The notes under the pieces: model-generated
The model's database searches: none
Told to the model about the DNA's origin: nothing
The model's input: the letters and a program-made list of their open reading frames with translations, nothing else
Shown: positions 1 through 7,867 of the stretch, in pieces
How positions within the stretch are numbered: the stretch's first letter is position 1
Layout: each line of letters starts with the position of its first letter
DNA from: Pacificispira sp040217575
GTDB lineage: Bacteria > Pseudomonadota > Alphaproteobacteria > UBA8366 > Aestuariispiraceae
NCBI GenBank assembly: GCA_040217575.1
Contig: JAVJPW010000007.1
Location: 493,774-557,773, forward strand
Direction: 5' to 3'
DNA length: 64,000 bases
Position numbers and translations under genes: made by a program

Positions 1-404
1 TCCGAATCGATTTGACGGATTCTGCGGGCCGCCCGATTTGAAAGATGTGCCAGCATCGGACCGACCGAAGCCGCATACCGGTCGGTGTCGTCCTTTATCA
101 GATAACCGACGATCCCGCGGTCCATGAAGTCGATGACGTCACGTTCCGCACCGCCCGCGACCAGGCACAAGACGGGCAGGGTCGGATTTTCGGCGGCAAC
201 GGAACCAGCGAACTCACGGCATTCAGACGCCAAACAATCCACGACCAGGAAATCGCACGTACCGTCGGACAGTCTTTTCCGGGCAGCATCGACGTTCGGT
301 TCGGTTTCTACATCCAGGTCCAACTCAGTCAAATGGGCGGGGGCGCACCGACCCGCCGCCGGGTCCGCACAGACATACAACAATCGCTGTTTTCGTCGAG
401 ACAT
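1..404 (-). CDS. Response-regulator receiver-domain protein, partial (cut by left edge)
   Basis: Reading the minus strand from the ATG at 404-402 gives an open frame that runs off the window (about 134 codons seen). It looks like a CheY-type receiver domain: a strand ending in FLVVDC would carry the phosphoacceptor Asp, and YLIKDD near residue 105 matches the conserved Lys region. The first acidic pocket is poor (YVCADP), so phosphorylation is not certain. The frame continues after the receiver domain (HLSNRAARR), so an output or kinase domain may follow outside the window. Its function beyond receiver signalling cannot be told. Confidence 0.7.
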   Translation of the reverse strand, partial: MSRRKQRLLYVCADPAAGRCAPAHLTELDLDVETEPNVDAARKRLSDGTCDFLVVDCLASECREFAGSVAAENPTLPVLCLVAGGAERDVIDFMDRGIVGYLIKDDTDRYAASVGPMLAHLSNRAARRIRQIDS

Positions 405-793
405 GCTCTTCGTTCCAACCCACCCCTTTACTGACCGCAACGCCGACCCATTCATTTTGCCCGCAAATCATTGGTTTGGAAATGGTCCGCCCAACCAAAC
501 TGGCACGTCAGCCCCCCTTCGCGCATAGGATGCCGACGGCATCCCCAAGCCGATGAACACACCTTTTGAGGAAAAACCGAACGCACTTTTCCTGGGTACA
601 GGCCTTGGCTTCCTGCCACTGATGGGCATTGACTGACGGTGGTCGCTGCGGGTCGCACAGGTCGCCGAACGGGCCACGCTCCTGCGACCAGCAATGGATA
701 CGATAAGCCCGACATTGGTCGCGACCTGAAATTGTGGTACGATCAGAACTTCTAAGGACGTTATGTCAACGATCATCCACTAGGGGGTGCGCC
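405..793. other. Intergenic stretch, no convincing gene
   Basis: This 389-base gap lies between the divergent receiver gene and the small exported protein. Several overlapping frames are open, but none has a start with a ribosome site. One minus-strand frame (508-771) is open and Cys/Trp-rich but has no ATG, GTG or TTG, so it may be a gene remnant. The ribosome site for the next gene (GGGGG) lies at its right end. Confidence 0.5.
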
Positions 794-1162
794 ATGATTT
801 TATCGCGCTTTTCCGACGGTTTGCTCTTAATTCCTGTTATGGCGGCGGTCGTCCTTTCGGGTAACGCCCTCGCCACGGATCCTGGGTTTCTAAGCACCGG
901 GCATCGGCTATTCGCGAAATGGGACAGTGGCGAGTACCGTCCGCGAATTGTCGATTGTGACGCGTCATCCATCGGCCTCTGCCTGCGCGACACGCGATAT
1001 TCGCCCGCCGACAACCCGCTTGAACCGACCAACGACGGAAATTTGAGGGTCGAATTCGCAGAACAAGGGGTACAATACGTCATCCATCCAGATGGGTCCG
1101 GCACCGCCTTCATGGGCGACAACGAACTCGGCCCGTTCGATTGGAGCCTGATCCCGGAATGA
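794..1162 (+). CDS. Small exported protein of unknown function
   Basis: This 122-residue protein begins with a clear signal peptide: a short positive start (MILSRF), a hydrophobic stretch, then a likely cleavage after GNALA near residue 27. The mature part is acidic, with two Cys (VDCDASSIGLC) that could form a disulfide, and it ends in WSLIPE. The ATG at 794 is chosen because GGGGG lies seven bases upstream and the signal peptide starts there; an upstream GTG at 734 in the same frame would bury the signal. I do not recognise a family. It stands alone between a divergent and a convergent neighbour. Confidence 0.65.
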   Translation: MILSRFSDGLLLIPVMAAVVLSGNALATDPGFLSTGHRLFAKWDSGEYRPRIVDCDASSIGLCLRDTRYSPADNPLEPTNDGNLRVEFAEQGVQYVIHPDGSGTAFMGDNELGPFDWSLIPE

Positions 1163-1180
1163 CGCGGCGCGGGACTTTAC

Positions 1181-2023
1181 CTACCCGCCCTCATACCGGT
1201 TCGCCCAGTCGTCGACCGGGCTGCGGTCCAGGCTGAATTTCGGGCTGTCGTCCATGAAATCATGGGCGTGGATGACGATCGTGTCGCCGTCGACCAGCAC
1301 AATCGCATAGGCCGGGGGTTCGAAACTGCCCGGCGTTTCGCCATCCGGGTCGGGGCTGAAATCCAGCCAGACCTGGTGGTTTATCGCGCGCACCGTATAG
1401 GTTGGGATGCCCATCCAGCTGCCTGAGATCGGCCGATGCACATGGCCGTAGAACAGATGGCGGATACGTCCGGCATGGGGGGCGATGACGGCAGCGAACG
1501 CGTCCGGTTCCTGCAAAGCGATCGGGTCCATGGTCGGCAGGCCCGTGCGGAACGGCGGGTGGTGCATGAACAGAAAGACACCGGCCCCTTCGACGGCCGC
1601 ATCGTCCAGCCGGGCGGAAAGCCAGTCGCGCCGCCGTTCGCAGTACCATCCCGCATGGGTACCGGCCATGTTCGTGTCCAGAAAAATCATGTGCCCGGCC
1701 GCGGTCCGGCGCACCGACTGGACGAACCCGTTTTCGTCCAGCTTCTGGTTGGGAAAGCTGTTCTGGAAGGCCTGGCGGTCGTCATGATTGCCCAGTAGAA
1801 GCACCACCGGCGGGGCAAGGTCATCCAGCACCTGGGCCAGGCTGTCGAACGCCGCCGCCTCCCCCCAGTGGGTCAGGTCGCCGGTGACGACAACACAATC
1901 CGCATCGCCATGGTGCCGGTTGATGTCCCAGACCGCCCGTTCCAGGGTCAGGCGCGGGTCACGACCATACAGCGTCTGCCCTTCGGGGACGAAATGGGTG
2001 TCGGTCAGGTGGATGAATTTCAT
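1181..2023 (-). CDS. Calcineurin-like metallophosphoesterase (CpdA/phosphodiesterase type)
   Basis: This 280-residue protein carries the ordered metal-binding motifs of the calcineurin-like phosphoesterases: DTHF at the N-terminus, GDLTHWGE, GNHDD, MHHPP and GHVHRP. These coordinate two metal ions for phosphodiester or phosphomonoester hydrolysis. The closest group by layout is the CpdA/GpdQ-like cyclic phosphodiesterases, so cAMP or a glycerophosphodiester is a possible substrate, but specificity cannot be read from the motifs. The ATG at 2023 is chosen over an upstream start because AAGGA lies eight bases before it and MKFIHLTDTHF is the usual family start. A link to the cyclase at 10.8 kb is speculation. 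Confidence 0.85.
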   Translation of the reverse strand: MKFIHLTDTHFVPEGQTLYGRDPRLTLERAVWDINRHHGDADCVVVTGDLTHWGEAAAFDSLAQVLDDLAPPVVLLLGNHDDRQAFQNSFPNQKLDENGFVQSVRRTAAGHMIFLDTNMAGTHAGWYCERRRDWLSARLDDAAVEGAGVFLFMHHPPFRTGLPTMDPIALQEPDAFAAVIAPHAGRIRHLFYGHVHRPISGSWMGIPTYTVRAINHQVWLDFSPDPDGETPGSFEPPAYAIVLVDGDTIVIHAHDFMDDSPKFSLDRSPVDDWANRYEGG

Positions 2024-2180
2024 GGAACTGTCCTTCGCATCGGGGCACCAGCTGTCCCGGACCATAGACCGGTTTTGTGACAGTTCCGTTCAAACCGGTC
2101 TGGCCGGATTGCGCCGCTATCCGGCGCGGAAGGATAAATCGCAAGGCGGGTGGACGGTAGGTGGGCGGACAGGCGACAGA

Positions 2181-3056
2181 TCATTCCGCCGCTTCGGCCG
2201 GCGCGCACTGGTCGCGGGCGAAGTCGGCGGCGGCGGCGACGAACCGGCGCAACGTTTCCCGCAGGGCGGCGAAACCCCGGTCCGGTTCCAGCGACTGTTC
2301 GTTCAGATAGATGCCGCGGTTGATTTCGATCTGAAGGCTGTGGCGGCCTTCTTCTGGCGCGGCATAGGCGCGGACCAGTTCCGCCCCGCGATAGGGGTCG
2401 TTCAGGCGCACACAGTATCCCATGCTTTCCAGCGTGTCGCGGGCGAACAGCGTGAAGCTTCGGTCGCAGGACTGACCTTCCCGGTCGCCCAGCACGAAAT
2501 CCGCCCGGCGGCCGCCGCGTCCCGGCACCAGCGGGCTGCTGGTGGACGGCATGGAATGGCAGTTGATGTGCCAGACGCTGCCGAACAGCGTATGCAGGCG
2601 GCGGATTTCCGCCTCCAGCGTCTCGTGATAAGGGCGCCAGTAATGGTCGACCCGCTTTTCCACCATATCCACCGGCAGACGGCCGGAATAAAGCGGCGTG
2701 TCGGGCGGGAAGGTGCGCCAGACCAGGCCGTGGCCCAGGCGCGATTTCTCGGACGGGCGCAGCGGCGCGCGCCAGTCGCCCAGCAGCATCGCCGGGTCGA
2801 TATCGCTGATCGCGCGGTTGGCGTCGACATAGCTGCGCGGGAACTGCGCGCACAACAGGGCGGCCCCTTGCGCAGGCGCATCCTGAAACAACAGGTCGAC
2901 CAGGTTGTCTTCGACCCGGCGCAGGTCCTGTTTGGGCACCAGCACCTGAAAATCGTCGGGGTATTCGCGGCCCGAATGGGGCGAATCCAATATCAGCGGG
3001 GCCGGGTTGGAATCCGGCAGGGAAAGGTCCAGGACGCCCGGCGTTTCGAAATGCAT
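2181..3056 (-). CDS. N-formylglutamate amidohydrolase family protein
   Basis: The 291-residue product matches the N-formylglutamate amidohydrolase family (PF05013): LILDSPHSGREYP near the start, a central DANRAISDID, the HINCHSMPS motif with its likely metal ligand His, and EINRGIYLNE toward the end. Family members hydrolyse N-formyl-L-glutamate in histidine breakdown or related formylated amino acids. No hut genes are nearby, so the histidine-degradation role is not supported by context. The start is the ATG at 3056, where similarity begins. It is divergent from the RidA gene. Confidence 0.88.
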   Translation of the reverse strand: MHFETPGVLDLSLPDSNPAPLILDSPHSGREYPDDFQVLVPKQDLRRVEDNLVDLLFQDAPAQGAALLCAQFPRSYVDANRAISDIDPAMLLGDWRAPLRPSEKSRLGHGLVWRTFPPDTPLYSGRLPVDMVEKRVDHYWRPYHETLEAEIRRLHTLFGSVWHINCHSMPSTSSPLVPGRGGRRADFVLGDREGQSCDRSFTLFARDTLESMGYCVRLNDPYRGAELVRAYAAPEEGRHSLQIEINRGIYLNEQSLEPDRGFAALRETLRRFVAAAADFARDQCAPAEAAE

Positions 3057-3246
3057 CGTCTCTGTTCTGTCACTCGCGAAAGACTGAAATTTAGAGGCCC
3101 TGCACCATATGGCAAGGCCCGCATGGCATTCGGGGCCGTTCGCACCGGGCCGTCCCTGTTTTCCCTTACAAGACGCGGTGCAACTGTATAGGGTGCGGGG
3201 CGGAATCTCATGACCGACGCTTTTCACGAAAGAAGGAAGAGGAAAC

Positions 3247-3714
3247 ATGGCGGGACAGATCGACCGGAAACTTCAGGAACTTGGCATCGAACTGCCGGAC
3301 GCGCCGGGGGCGGCGGGTGCCTATGTCGGCTATGTGCAGACGGGCAACCTTCTGTTCGTGGCGGGACAGGTGCCGTTCTGGAACGGGGAATTGAAATTCA
3401 AGGGCAAGGTCGGCGCGGACCTGTCGATCGAAGAAGGCGCTGAGGCGGCGCGCGTCTGTGCGTTGAACATCCTGGCGCAGGCGAAACAGGCGCTGGGCGG
3501 GGACCTGGACCGGATCCGGCGCGTCGTGAAGCTGAGCGGCTTCGTCAACTGCCCGGCGGATTTCGGCGACCACCCGAAGGTGATCAACGGCGCATCCAAC
3601 GTGATCGGCGAGATTTTTGGCGATGCCGGCGCGCATGCGCGCATCGCTCTGGGCGCGGGGTCACTGCCGCTTGGCGTCGCGGTCGAAGTCGATGCCGTGA
3701 TTGAAGTGGAATGA
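3247..3714 (+). CDS. RidA/YjgF/UK114-family enamine/imine deaminase
   Basis: The 155-residue protein is a Rid-family protein of the longer subgroup. It keeps the Arg of the imine-binding site (AHARIALGAG) and the following Glu (VEVDAVIE), so deaminase activity on reactive 2-imino acids is plausible. GAAGAYVGYVQTGNLLFVAG is the typical N-terminal core. A strong ribosome site (GGAAGAGG) precedes the ATG. The stop overlaps the start of the CitE-like gene in an ATGA, so the two are translationally coupled. That pairing suggests a shared pathway, not identified here. Confidence 0.87.
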   Translation: MAGQIDRKLQELGIELPDAPGAAGAYVGYVQTGNLLFVAGQVPFWNGELKFKGKVGADLSIEEGAEAARVCALNILAQAKQALGGDLDRIRRVVKLSGFVNCPADFGDHPKVINGASNVIGEIFGDAGAHARIALGAGSLPLGVAVEVDAVIEVE

Positions 3715-4577
3715 CCCGACGCCCCCCGGAACTCAGACGCAGCTGGCTGTTCACCGGCGGTCCCGACCGGGACGCACAGATCGCCGCCGGACAGTGCGGC
3801 GCGGATGTCGTGATCCTGGAGCTGGAGGATTTTACCCGGCCCCAGGACCGGCCGGCGGCGCGCGCACTCGCTGACGATTTATTTATAAATTGGCGACAAA
3901 ATGGCAACGTCGCGGCGGTCCGGGTGAACCCGCTTTCGGGCGACGGGATGGCCGATCTGGAAGCCGTGATCCCGGCCCGGCCAGACGTCGTCATGCTACC
4001 AAAGGTCGACGGGCCGGAACGGGTCGCGGAGCTGGCGAACGAAATCGACCGAATCGCCGGTCCGGACGCGGCGGAAATCGAAATCGTGCCCAATGTCGAA
4101 CTGGCGCTGGGCCTGATGCAGACATATGACATCGCGCGGGTCGACCAGCGTGTAACGGCGTGCCTGGTCGCGTCGGAGGATATGGCCGCCGACCTGGGCG
4201 CGGAACGCGGCCGCGACGGACAGGAGCTTTTGTATGTCCGCCAGCGCTTTCACCTGGAATGCCGGGCTGCGGGCGTCGTTTCCATCGACTGTCCCTATAC
4301 CTTCACCGATGCGCAAGGTCTGGAAGCGGAATGCCGCCATGCGCGCCGGCTGGGATATACCGCGAAGTCGCTAGTCCGGCCCGACCATGCGGCAATCGTC
4401 AATGCCTGTTTCACGCCGACCGCGGACGAAGCGGCAAAGGCGCGGCGCATCGTCGATGCCTTCGACAATGCGGATACGGCGCATGTGGAACTGGACGGCG
4501 TGATGCTGGAACTGCCGATCGTCGCGAATGCCAGACGCATTCTGGCCCGGGCGGAAGCATTCGGAATCGGCGGCTGA
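3711..4577 (+). CDS. HpcH/HpaI aldolase / citrate lyase beta (CitE-like) family protein
   Basis: The 288-residue protein has the CitE-like TIM-barrel motifs: SWLFTGG at the start, LELEDFTRPQDR with the acidic metal-binding pair, VRVNPLSGDGMADLEAV, MLPKVDGPE, IEIVPNVELALGL and VASEDMAADLGAERG. Family members cleave or form C-C or thioester bonds of (acyl-CoA) hydroxyacids such as malyl-CoA, citramalyl-CoA or citryl substrates. No CitD or CitF genes are present, so it is a stand-alone CitE-like enzyme. It overlaps the RidA gene by four bases and ends three bases before the convergent truA. The substrate is unknown. Confidence 0.85.
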   Translation: MTRRPPELRRSWLFTGGPDRDAQIAAGQCGADVVILELEDFTRPQDRPAARALADDLFINWRQNGNVAAVRVNPLSGDGMADLEAVIPARPDVVMLPKVDGPERVAELANEIDRIAGPDAAEIEIVPNVELALGLMQTYDIARVDQRVTACLVASEDMAADLGAERGRDGQELLYVRQRFHLECRAAGVVSIDCPYTFTDAQGLEAECRHARRLGYTAKSLVRPDHAAIVNACFTPTADEAAKARRIVDAFDNADTAHVELDGVMLELPIVANARRILARAEAFGIGG

Positions 4578-4580
4578 CGG

Positions 4581-5321
4581 TCAGTCGTAGGATACCCGCG
4601 TCAGATACAGTCCCTGGGGCGGCGCCGTCGGTCCGGCCGCCGCGCGGTCCCGGGCGGCAAGCGCGTGTTCGACATCGCCCCGGGTCCATTTGCCCCGGCC
4701 CACCAGTTCCAGCGTACCGGCGAAATTCCGGATCTGGTGATGCAGGAAGCTGCGCGCTTCGGCGATGATCTCTATCTCCTCCCCCGCGCGGCGGACATCC
4801 AGCCGATCCAGTGTCTTGACCGGGCTTTGGGCCTGACATTCTTTTGCCCGGAAGCTGGTGAAGTCATGATTGCCGACCAGCGCCTGGGCCGCGTCATGCA
4901 TCGCATCCGCGTCCAGCGCATAGGGAATCTGCCAGACCCGCCCGCGGTCCAGGACCGGCGGTGCGCGGCGGTTCAGGATGCGATACAGATAGGCCCGGCC
5001 CGTCGCCGAAAACCGGGAATGGAAATCATCGTCCACGGCGGCGGCAGACAGGATTGCGACCGGCGCATCGCCCAGATGATGGTTGATCGCATCGCGCACC
5101 GTCTTCGGGTCCGCATGCCGGTTCAGGTCGAAATGCGCGACCTGCGCCAGCGCATGCACACCGGTGTCCGTCCGCCCCGCACCGTGAATGTCCGCACGTT
5201 CCCCGGAATAGGCAAACAGCGCATCTTCCAGCGCCTGCTGCACGGACGGGCCGTTCGGCTGCCGCTGCCAGCCGACGAAGGGACCGCCGTCATATTCGAT
5301 TACTATCTTCCAGCGCTGCAT
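4581..5321 (-). CDS. truA: tRNA pseudouridine(38-40) synthase TruA
   Basis: TruA isomerises uridines 38, 39 and 40 in the tRNA anticodon stem-loop. The 246-residue protein is of normal length. It starts WKIVIEYDGGPFVGWQRQ, and GAGRTDTGVHA contains the catalytic Asp. HHQIRNFAGTLELVGRGKW and the terminal LYLTRVSYD are further family signatures. It is the last gene of a minus-strand operon after metA and the PCuAC gene, ten bases from the latter. Confidence 0.96.
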   Translation of the reverse strand: MQRWKIVIEYDGGPFVGWQRQPNGPSVQQALEDALFAYSGERADIHGAGRTDTGVHALAQVAHFDLNRHADPKTVRDAINHHLGDAPVAILSAAAVDDDFHSRFSATGRAYLYRILNRRAPPVLDRGRVWQIPYALDADAMHDAAQALVGNHDFTSFRAKECQAQSPVKTLDRLDVRRAGEEIEIIAEARSFLHHQIRNFAGTLELVGRGKWTRGDVEHALAARDRAAAGPTAPPQGLYLTRVSYD

Positions 5322-5331
5322 CGGTCGCGCG

Positions 5332-5862
5332 CTACTGAGTCTGTTCGGACCCGTGTCCGGAATGGCCGCCCGAATGATCCGTACTTCCGTGGTCCATTTC
5401 CGGCGTCATGGCACCGACACCCAGGATCGGCACCTGTACCATGACCGGGTCCGCATCAGCGAATATCAGGGTCAGCATCAGGCTTTCGCCTTCGGTCAGC
5501 GGCGCGGCAAGTCCCATCAGCATGATGTGGTTTTGGCCCGGTCCAAAGACCGCGGCCCCGCCCGGCGGGATTTCGACACCGCCGTCGATTTCCACCATCA
5601 TCATGGCACCGTCCTGCATCACGTGGGTGTGCATCTCTGCGCGGTCCGACGCCGGCGTTTCCACCCCGATCAAACGTGCCGCCACATCTTCATGATTCCG
5701 GACCGTCAGATAGACCGCCCCGGTCGGGACGGCCGGGCTGGCACTGGCGCGTGCGAAGGCACCTTCGATGCGCAGGCCCGGCATCTCATCCTCATGGGCG
5801 TGCACCGGACCCGTCAGCAAGACCGCCGCGGAAATAAGGACCGCAAGGGCGGACAGCTTCAT
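5332..5862 (-). CDS. Copper chaperone PCu(A)C-family periplasmic protein
   Basis: The 176-residue protein has a signal peptide (LLTGPVHAHEDE) and the PCu(A)C domain, whose copper ligands follow H-M-x(n)-M-x(n)-H-x-M. Here these are seen as EMHTHVMQDGAMMM and later GQNHIMLMGL. Family members deliver Cu(I) to the CuA site of cytochrome oxidase or act in periplasmic copper handling. The C-terminus is His-rich (DHGSTDHSGGHSGHG), which may bind extra metal. Its start overlaps the metA stop by four bases (ATGA), so it is coupled to metA. Confidence 0.9.
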   Translation of the reverse strand: MKLSALAVLISAAVLLTGPVHAHEDEMPGLRIEGAFARASASPAVPTGAVYLTVRNHEDVAARLIGVETPASDRAEMHTHVMQDGAMMMVEIDGGVEIPPGGAAVFGPGQNHIMLMGLAAPLTEGESLMLTLIFADADPVMVQVPILGVGAMTPEMDHGSTDHSGGHSGHGSEQTQ

Positions 5863-6782
5863 GAAGCTTCCCCAATATGTGCCGGGTCGAACGATGTCGT
5901 CTGATAGACTTCGTTGATCCAGTTGGCGAAGAACAGATGGGCATGCCCGCGCCAGACATTGGGCGGATCGCGGCTGGGGTCGCCGTCCGGGAAATAGTAT
6001 TTCGGCAGGTCGATCGAGAGGCCCTCGTCCACGTCGCGCTGATATTCGTCCCGCAGTGTCCAGGCGTCATATTCCAGATGGTTCAGCATGTAGATGTGGC
6101 GCTTGACCCGGTCCTGAACCATACACAGGCCCGCCTCGTCCGATTGAATCAGCACCTGAAGCCCGTCGATCCCGGCCAGATCGTCCGTCCGGGTTTCAGT
6201 GTGACGGGACACGGGGATCGTCAGTTCGTCGGAAAAACCACGCAGCAGCGGTGCCGTCCGGTCCATGACGCGGTGCGGATAAACGCCGAACATCTTTCCG
6301 GACAACTCATGCTTCGGCACGCCATAGAAGTGATACAGCGACGCCTGTGCCCCCCAGCATATGTTCAGGGTCGAATGGACGTTTTCCTGCGTCCAGTCGA
6401 TGATGCGCGTCAGTTCGTCCCAGTATTTCACTTCTTCAAACGGCAGGGTTTCCACCGGCGCGCCTGTGATGATGAACCCGTCGAACTTCTCATGCGCGAC
6501 TTCGTCGAACGTACGGTAGAACGACGCCATGTGATGGACCGAAACGTTGGCCGGCACATAGCTTCCCGTCGTCACCAGTGTCAGGTCGATCTGAAGCGGC
6601 GTCGCCCCGATCAGGCGCGAAAGCTGCGTTTCCGTCTTCTGCTTCTGCGGCATCAGGTTCAAAAGACCGATGCGCAACGGGCGGATGTCCTGACGCACGG
6701 CATCCGCTTCCGACATGACCATCATGCCCTCGCGCTCCAACTCGGCACGGGCAGGCAGGTCGTTAGGAATACGGATCGGCAT
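5859..6782 (-). CDS. metA: Homoserine O-acyltransferase MetA, probably acetyl-CoA specific
   Basis: The 307-residue protein is a MetA-family enzyme that acylates homoserine to start methionine synthesis. NICWGAQASL carries the catalytic Cys, and MLNHLEYD carries the His/Glu pair. In ITGAPVETLPF the residue after V is Glu. In this family that position is Gly in succinyl-CoA enzymes such as E. coli and Glu in acetyl-CoA enzymes, so this is predicted to be a homoserine O-acetyltransferase. It is the first gene of the metA-PCuAC-truA operon and divergent from chorismate mutase. GGAAG lies just before the ATG. Confidence 0.95.
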   Translation of the reverse strand: MPIRIPNDLPARAELEREGMMVMSEADAVRQDIRPLRIGLLNLMPQKQKTETQLSRLIGATPLQIDLTLVTTGSYVPANVSVHHMASFYRTFDEVAHEKFDGFIITGAPVETLPFEEVKYWDELTRIIDWTQENVHSTLNICWGAQASLYHFYGVPKHELSGKMFGVYPHRVMDRTAPLLRGFSDELTIPVSRHTETRTDDLAGIDGLQVLIQSDEAGLCMVQDRVKRHIYMLNHLEYDAWTLRDEYQRDVDEGLSIDLPKYYFPDGDPSRDPPNVWRGHAHLFFANWINEVYQTTSFDPAHIGEAS

Positions 6783-7009
6783 GGGTACTTCCTTGGTCTA
6801 TTTAATCAATGTCATTTATGAGACGGGAGACTTAGACGCTGGTGCCCGGAATTTCCATTGAAATTTCACACACAAATTTGTGCTTTTAGGGAACGAACCC
6901 CGGGGCGGCGGGTAAATTATTTTTGATTTCAGCGTCATTAGGGGATAGTTCAATCGGTGCAAGCACCTATCGGTGTTTGAACGGATTCAACGGGGACCAA
7001 CGCACAGCA
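6783..7009. promoter_or_regulatory. Divergent promoter region with palindromes
   Basis: This 227-base gap separates divergent metA and the chorismate mutase gene. It contains the perfect palindrome CACAAATTTGTG near 6869 and beside it a near-palindromic pair, GAATTTCC and GAAATTTC, which could be operator sites. On the metA side GTCTA and TAGAC could pair around 34 bases, the second arm sitting just before the ribosome site. On the mutase side GGTGCAAGCACC and TTGAACGGATTCAA can form small hairpins. I could not match a known SAM riboswitch by eye. Confidence 0.35.
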
Positions 7010-7867
7010 ATGCCGGATCCATCACTGGATGAACTGCGCCAGCAGATCGACGCGATCGACGATCAGATCCATGATCTGATCCTGAAGCGTTGGGAAATTG
7101 TCCGCCATGTGGCAAAGGCAAAGGGCGATTCCGTCAAATTTGCCGTTCGCCCGACACGGGAAGTGGCCATGCTGCGCCGACTTGCCGAACGGCACCGCGG
7201 CCCCTTTCCGTTTTCCGCCCTTGCACGCATGTGGCACGAAATGATTGCCGCCTTCACCATGCTGCAGTCGCATTATTCCGTCGCCGTCTATGCCAATTCC
7301 GAACAGCACACGCTTTGGGACCTTGCCCGCGACCAGTTCGGAAGCCAGGTGCCGCTGACCGCCTATCCGACGGTGCGCGACACCCTGAACCAGGTTTTCG
7401 AAGGCCACCACCAGATTGCCGTCCTGCCCGCCCCACGGGAAAGCGAGGATGACCCCTGGTGGGTGAAGCTTTCAGGCGCGAACGCACCCAACATCATGAT
7501 GCGTCTTCCTTTTGCCGGAACCGGTACCATCCGCGGCGAACCGCAGGATGCGGTCGCGGTCGCACGCTATAAGCTGGAACCGACCGGCAGCGACCGGACT
7601 TATATCCTGGTTGAAACCAGCCAGCCCCTGTCGCGCACAGGTCTGAATGCGATTTTGCAGCGCGCGGGCCTGCACCCGCTTCTGACCGTATCGGCCCCGC
7701 AGGAAGAAAGCTGGGTGCATCTGGTGGAACTGGGCGATTTCGTGCCCGCCGACGACCGCCGGCTGGAATTGATCGAAGTCCGCGACGCCGTCGTGCGGGT
7801 GGAAATGGTCGGCGGCTATGCCGAAGTGCTGGGTCCGGACCAACAGTCTAAGGTCGACGAGGAATGA
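7010..7867 (+). CDS. Chorismate mutase (AroQ-type) with extended C-terminal region
   Basis: The first 90 residues form an AroQ-type chorismate mutase domain: LDELRQQIDAIDDQIHDLI, then the basic R and K residues of KRWEIVRHVAKAKG. The remaining 195 residues resemble a prephenate dehydratase-like ligand-binding fold (YPTVRDTLNQVFEGHHQIAVLP), but no clear TRF catalytic motif is seen. So the enzyme converts chorismate to prephenate, with an uncertain second function. The ATG at 7010 begins the alignable core; GGGGA lies rather far upstream. It overlaps the next gene by four bases (ATGA). Confidence 0.85.
   Translation: MPDPSLDELRQQIDAIDDQIHDLILKRWEIVRHVAKAKGDSVKFAVRPTREVAMLRRLAERHRGPFPFSALARMWHEMIAAFTMLQSHYSVAVYANSEQHTLWDLARDQFGSQVPLTAYPTVRDTLNQVFEGHHQIAVLPAPRESEDDPWWVKLSGANAPNIMMRLPFAGTGTIRGEPQDAVAVARYKLEPTGSDRTYILVETSQPLSRTGLNAILQRAGLHPLLTVSAPQEESWVHLVELGDFVPADDRRLELIEVRDAVVRVEMVGGYAEVLGPDQQSKVDEE

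Noticed and set aside
452..776. Minus-strand frames of 87 and 102 codons in the left gap
   Set aside because: They overlap in different frames, lack ribosome sites, and show no family pattern.
1788..3191. A 467-codon plus-strand frame
   Set aside because: It is the antisense shadow of the metallophosphoesterase and amidohydrolase genes, with high Arg/Gln content typical of shadows.
3054..3250. A 355-residue start for the N-formylglutamate amidohydrolase
   Set aside because: The first 64 residues have no family likeness and the ATG at 3056 is the normal start.
6925..7010. A tRNA-like stretch (GGGGATAGTTCAATCGG) before chorismate mutase
   Set aside because: It resembles a D-arm but has no matching acceptor stem, anticodon arm or T-loop.
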